Below are positions 6,199 through 6,600 of a stretch of 6,600 nt of DNA, piece by piece (positions within the stretch are counted from its first letter, which is position 1; each line of letters opens with the position of its first letter). The DNA comes from Pseudomonadota bacterium (GTDB taxonomy: Bacteria; Pseudomonadota; Alphaproteobacteria; Azospirillales; Azospirillaceae), in contig JAEYOB010000499.1 in assembly GCA_023412175.1 (NCBI GenBank), positions 1-6,600 of the forward strand, read 5' to 3'. Below the pieces are notes generated by a model. The model worked only from the letters and a program-made list of their open reading frames with translations, ran no database searches and was not told the origin of the DNA. Made by a program: the position numbers and the translations under genes.

Positions 6199-6600
6199 TT
6201 ACTTCAGGATGCCCTTTTCCTTGTAGAACTTCTCGGCGCCCGGATGCAGAGGGATGCCGACGCCCTGGGCCGCGGACTCCAGCTTGATCAGCTTGCCCTT
6301 GGCGTGGCCGGCGTCGAGGGTCGCGCGGCTGGCGTCGCTGTAGACGGTCTTCACGATGTTGTAGACCAGATCGTCCGGCTGCTTGGAACTGGTGACCCAC
6401 AGGGCGTTGACCGAGATGGTCGGGGTTTCGCCCACGTCCTTGTAGACGCCCGCCGGTACGGTGTCCTTCGCGAAGAACTGGTACTGCGACAGCAGCTTGT
6501 CGGCCTCCGGGCCAGCGATCGGCACGAGCGAGATGCCGCTGGAGGTCGCCAGTTCGGAGATTGCGCCGGTCGGGTAGCCGCCGACGAAGAAGTAGGCGTC
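6199..6600 (-). CDS. TAXI-family TRAP transporter substrate-binding protein (C-terminal part)
   Basis: The last 133 residues are present; the frame stays open to the right edge, so the signal peptide and N-terminal lobe are missing. The visible part matches TAXI-type TRAP receptors: DAYFFVGGYPTGAISELA at the window edge, then VPI, a central TVPAGVYKDVGE with ISVNALWVTS, DDLVYNIVK, LDAGHAKGK and the closing IPLHPGAEKFYKEKG. These proteins are periplasmic and hand the substrate to a fused TRAP permease, which is exactly the next gene. Some TAXI receptors bind glutamate or glutamine; the substrate here cannot be read from the C-terminal part. The stop codon is at 6199-6201, 94 bases before the permease start, with two hairpins between. 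Confidence 0.93.
   Translation of the reverse strand, partial: DAYFFVGGYPTGAISELATSSGISLVPIAGPEADKLLSQYQFFAKDTVPAGVYKDVGETPTISVNALWVTSSKQPDDLVYNIVKTVYSDASRATLDAGHAKGKLIKLESAAQGVGIPLHPGAEKFYKEKGILK

Overview
This is a GC-rich chromosomal window with tightly packed genes. Gene content and codon style (strong G/C third positions) suggest an alphaproteobacterium, most likely a Rhodospirillales member such as Azospirillum. That placement is an impression from reading, not a database result. I see no mobile element, CRISPR array, rRNA or tRNA.

Left part, + strand (1-2933): the C-terminal tail of an unidentified protein (possibly an M1-type metallopeptidase) ends at 196. It is followed by a small secreted protein with a bacterial SH3 domain and a C-terminal region I do not recognise (305-964). 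A 235-base gap carries two adjacent inverted repeats that look like a REP-type or terminator element. A complete heme catalase of 577 residues follows (1200-2933), with all key active-site residues in place.

Right part, - strand (2993-6600, read right to left): the C-terminal part of a TAXI-type TRAP substrate-binding protein, a 94-base spacer with two strong hairpins, a 687-residue fused TRAP permease (small and large membrane subunits in one chain), and 22 bases later a DUF1611/DgcN-type P-loop protein. These three look like one operon for uptake and first-step processing of an organic acid or amino acid. Characterised DgcN proteins N-acetylate D-glutamate and some TAXI receptors bind glutamate, so D-glutamate or a related acidic amino acid is a reasonable but unproven substrate. 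The usual DgcN partner, the racemase DgcA, is not in the window.

The catalase and the transporter operon converge on a 59-base gap with a strong GC hairpin that could end transcription from the catalase side and perhaps both. I found no clear evidence of a previously undescribed system. The best leads are the substrate of the TRAP-DgcN operon, the unknown C-terminal region of the SH3 protein, and the double-hairpin spacers.
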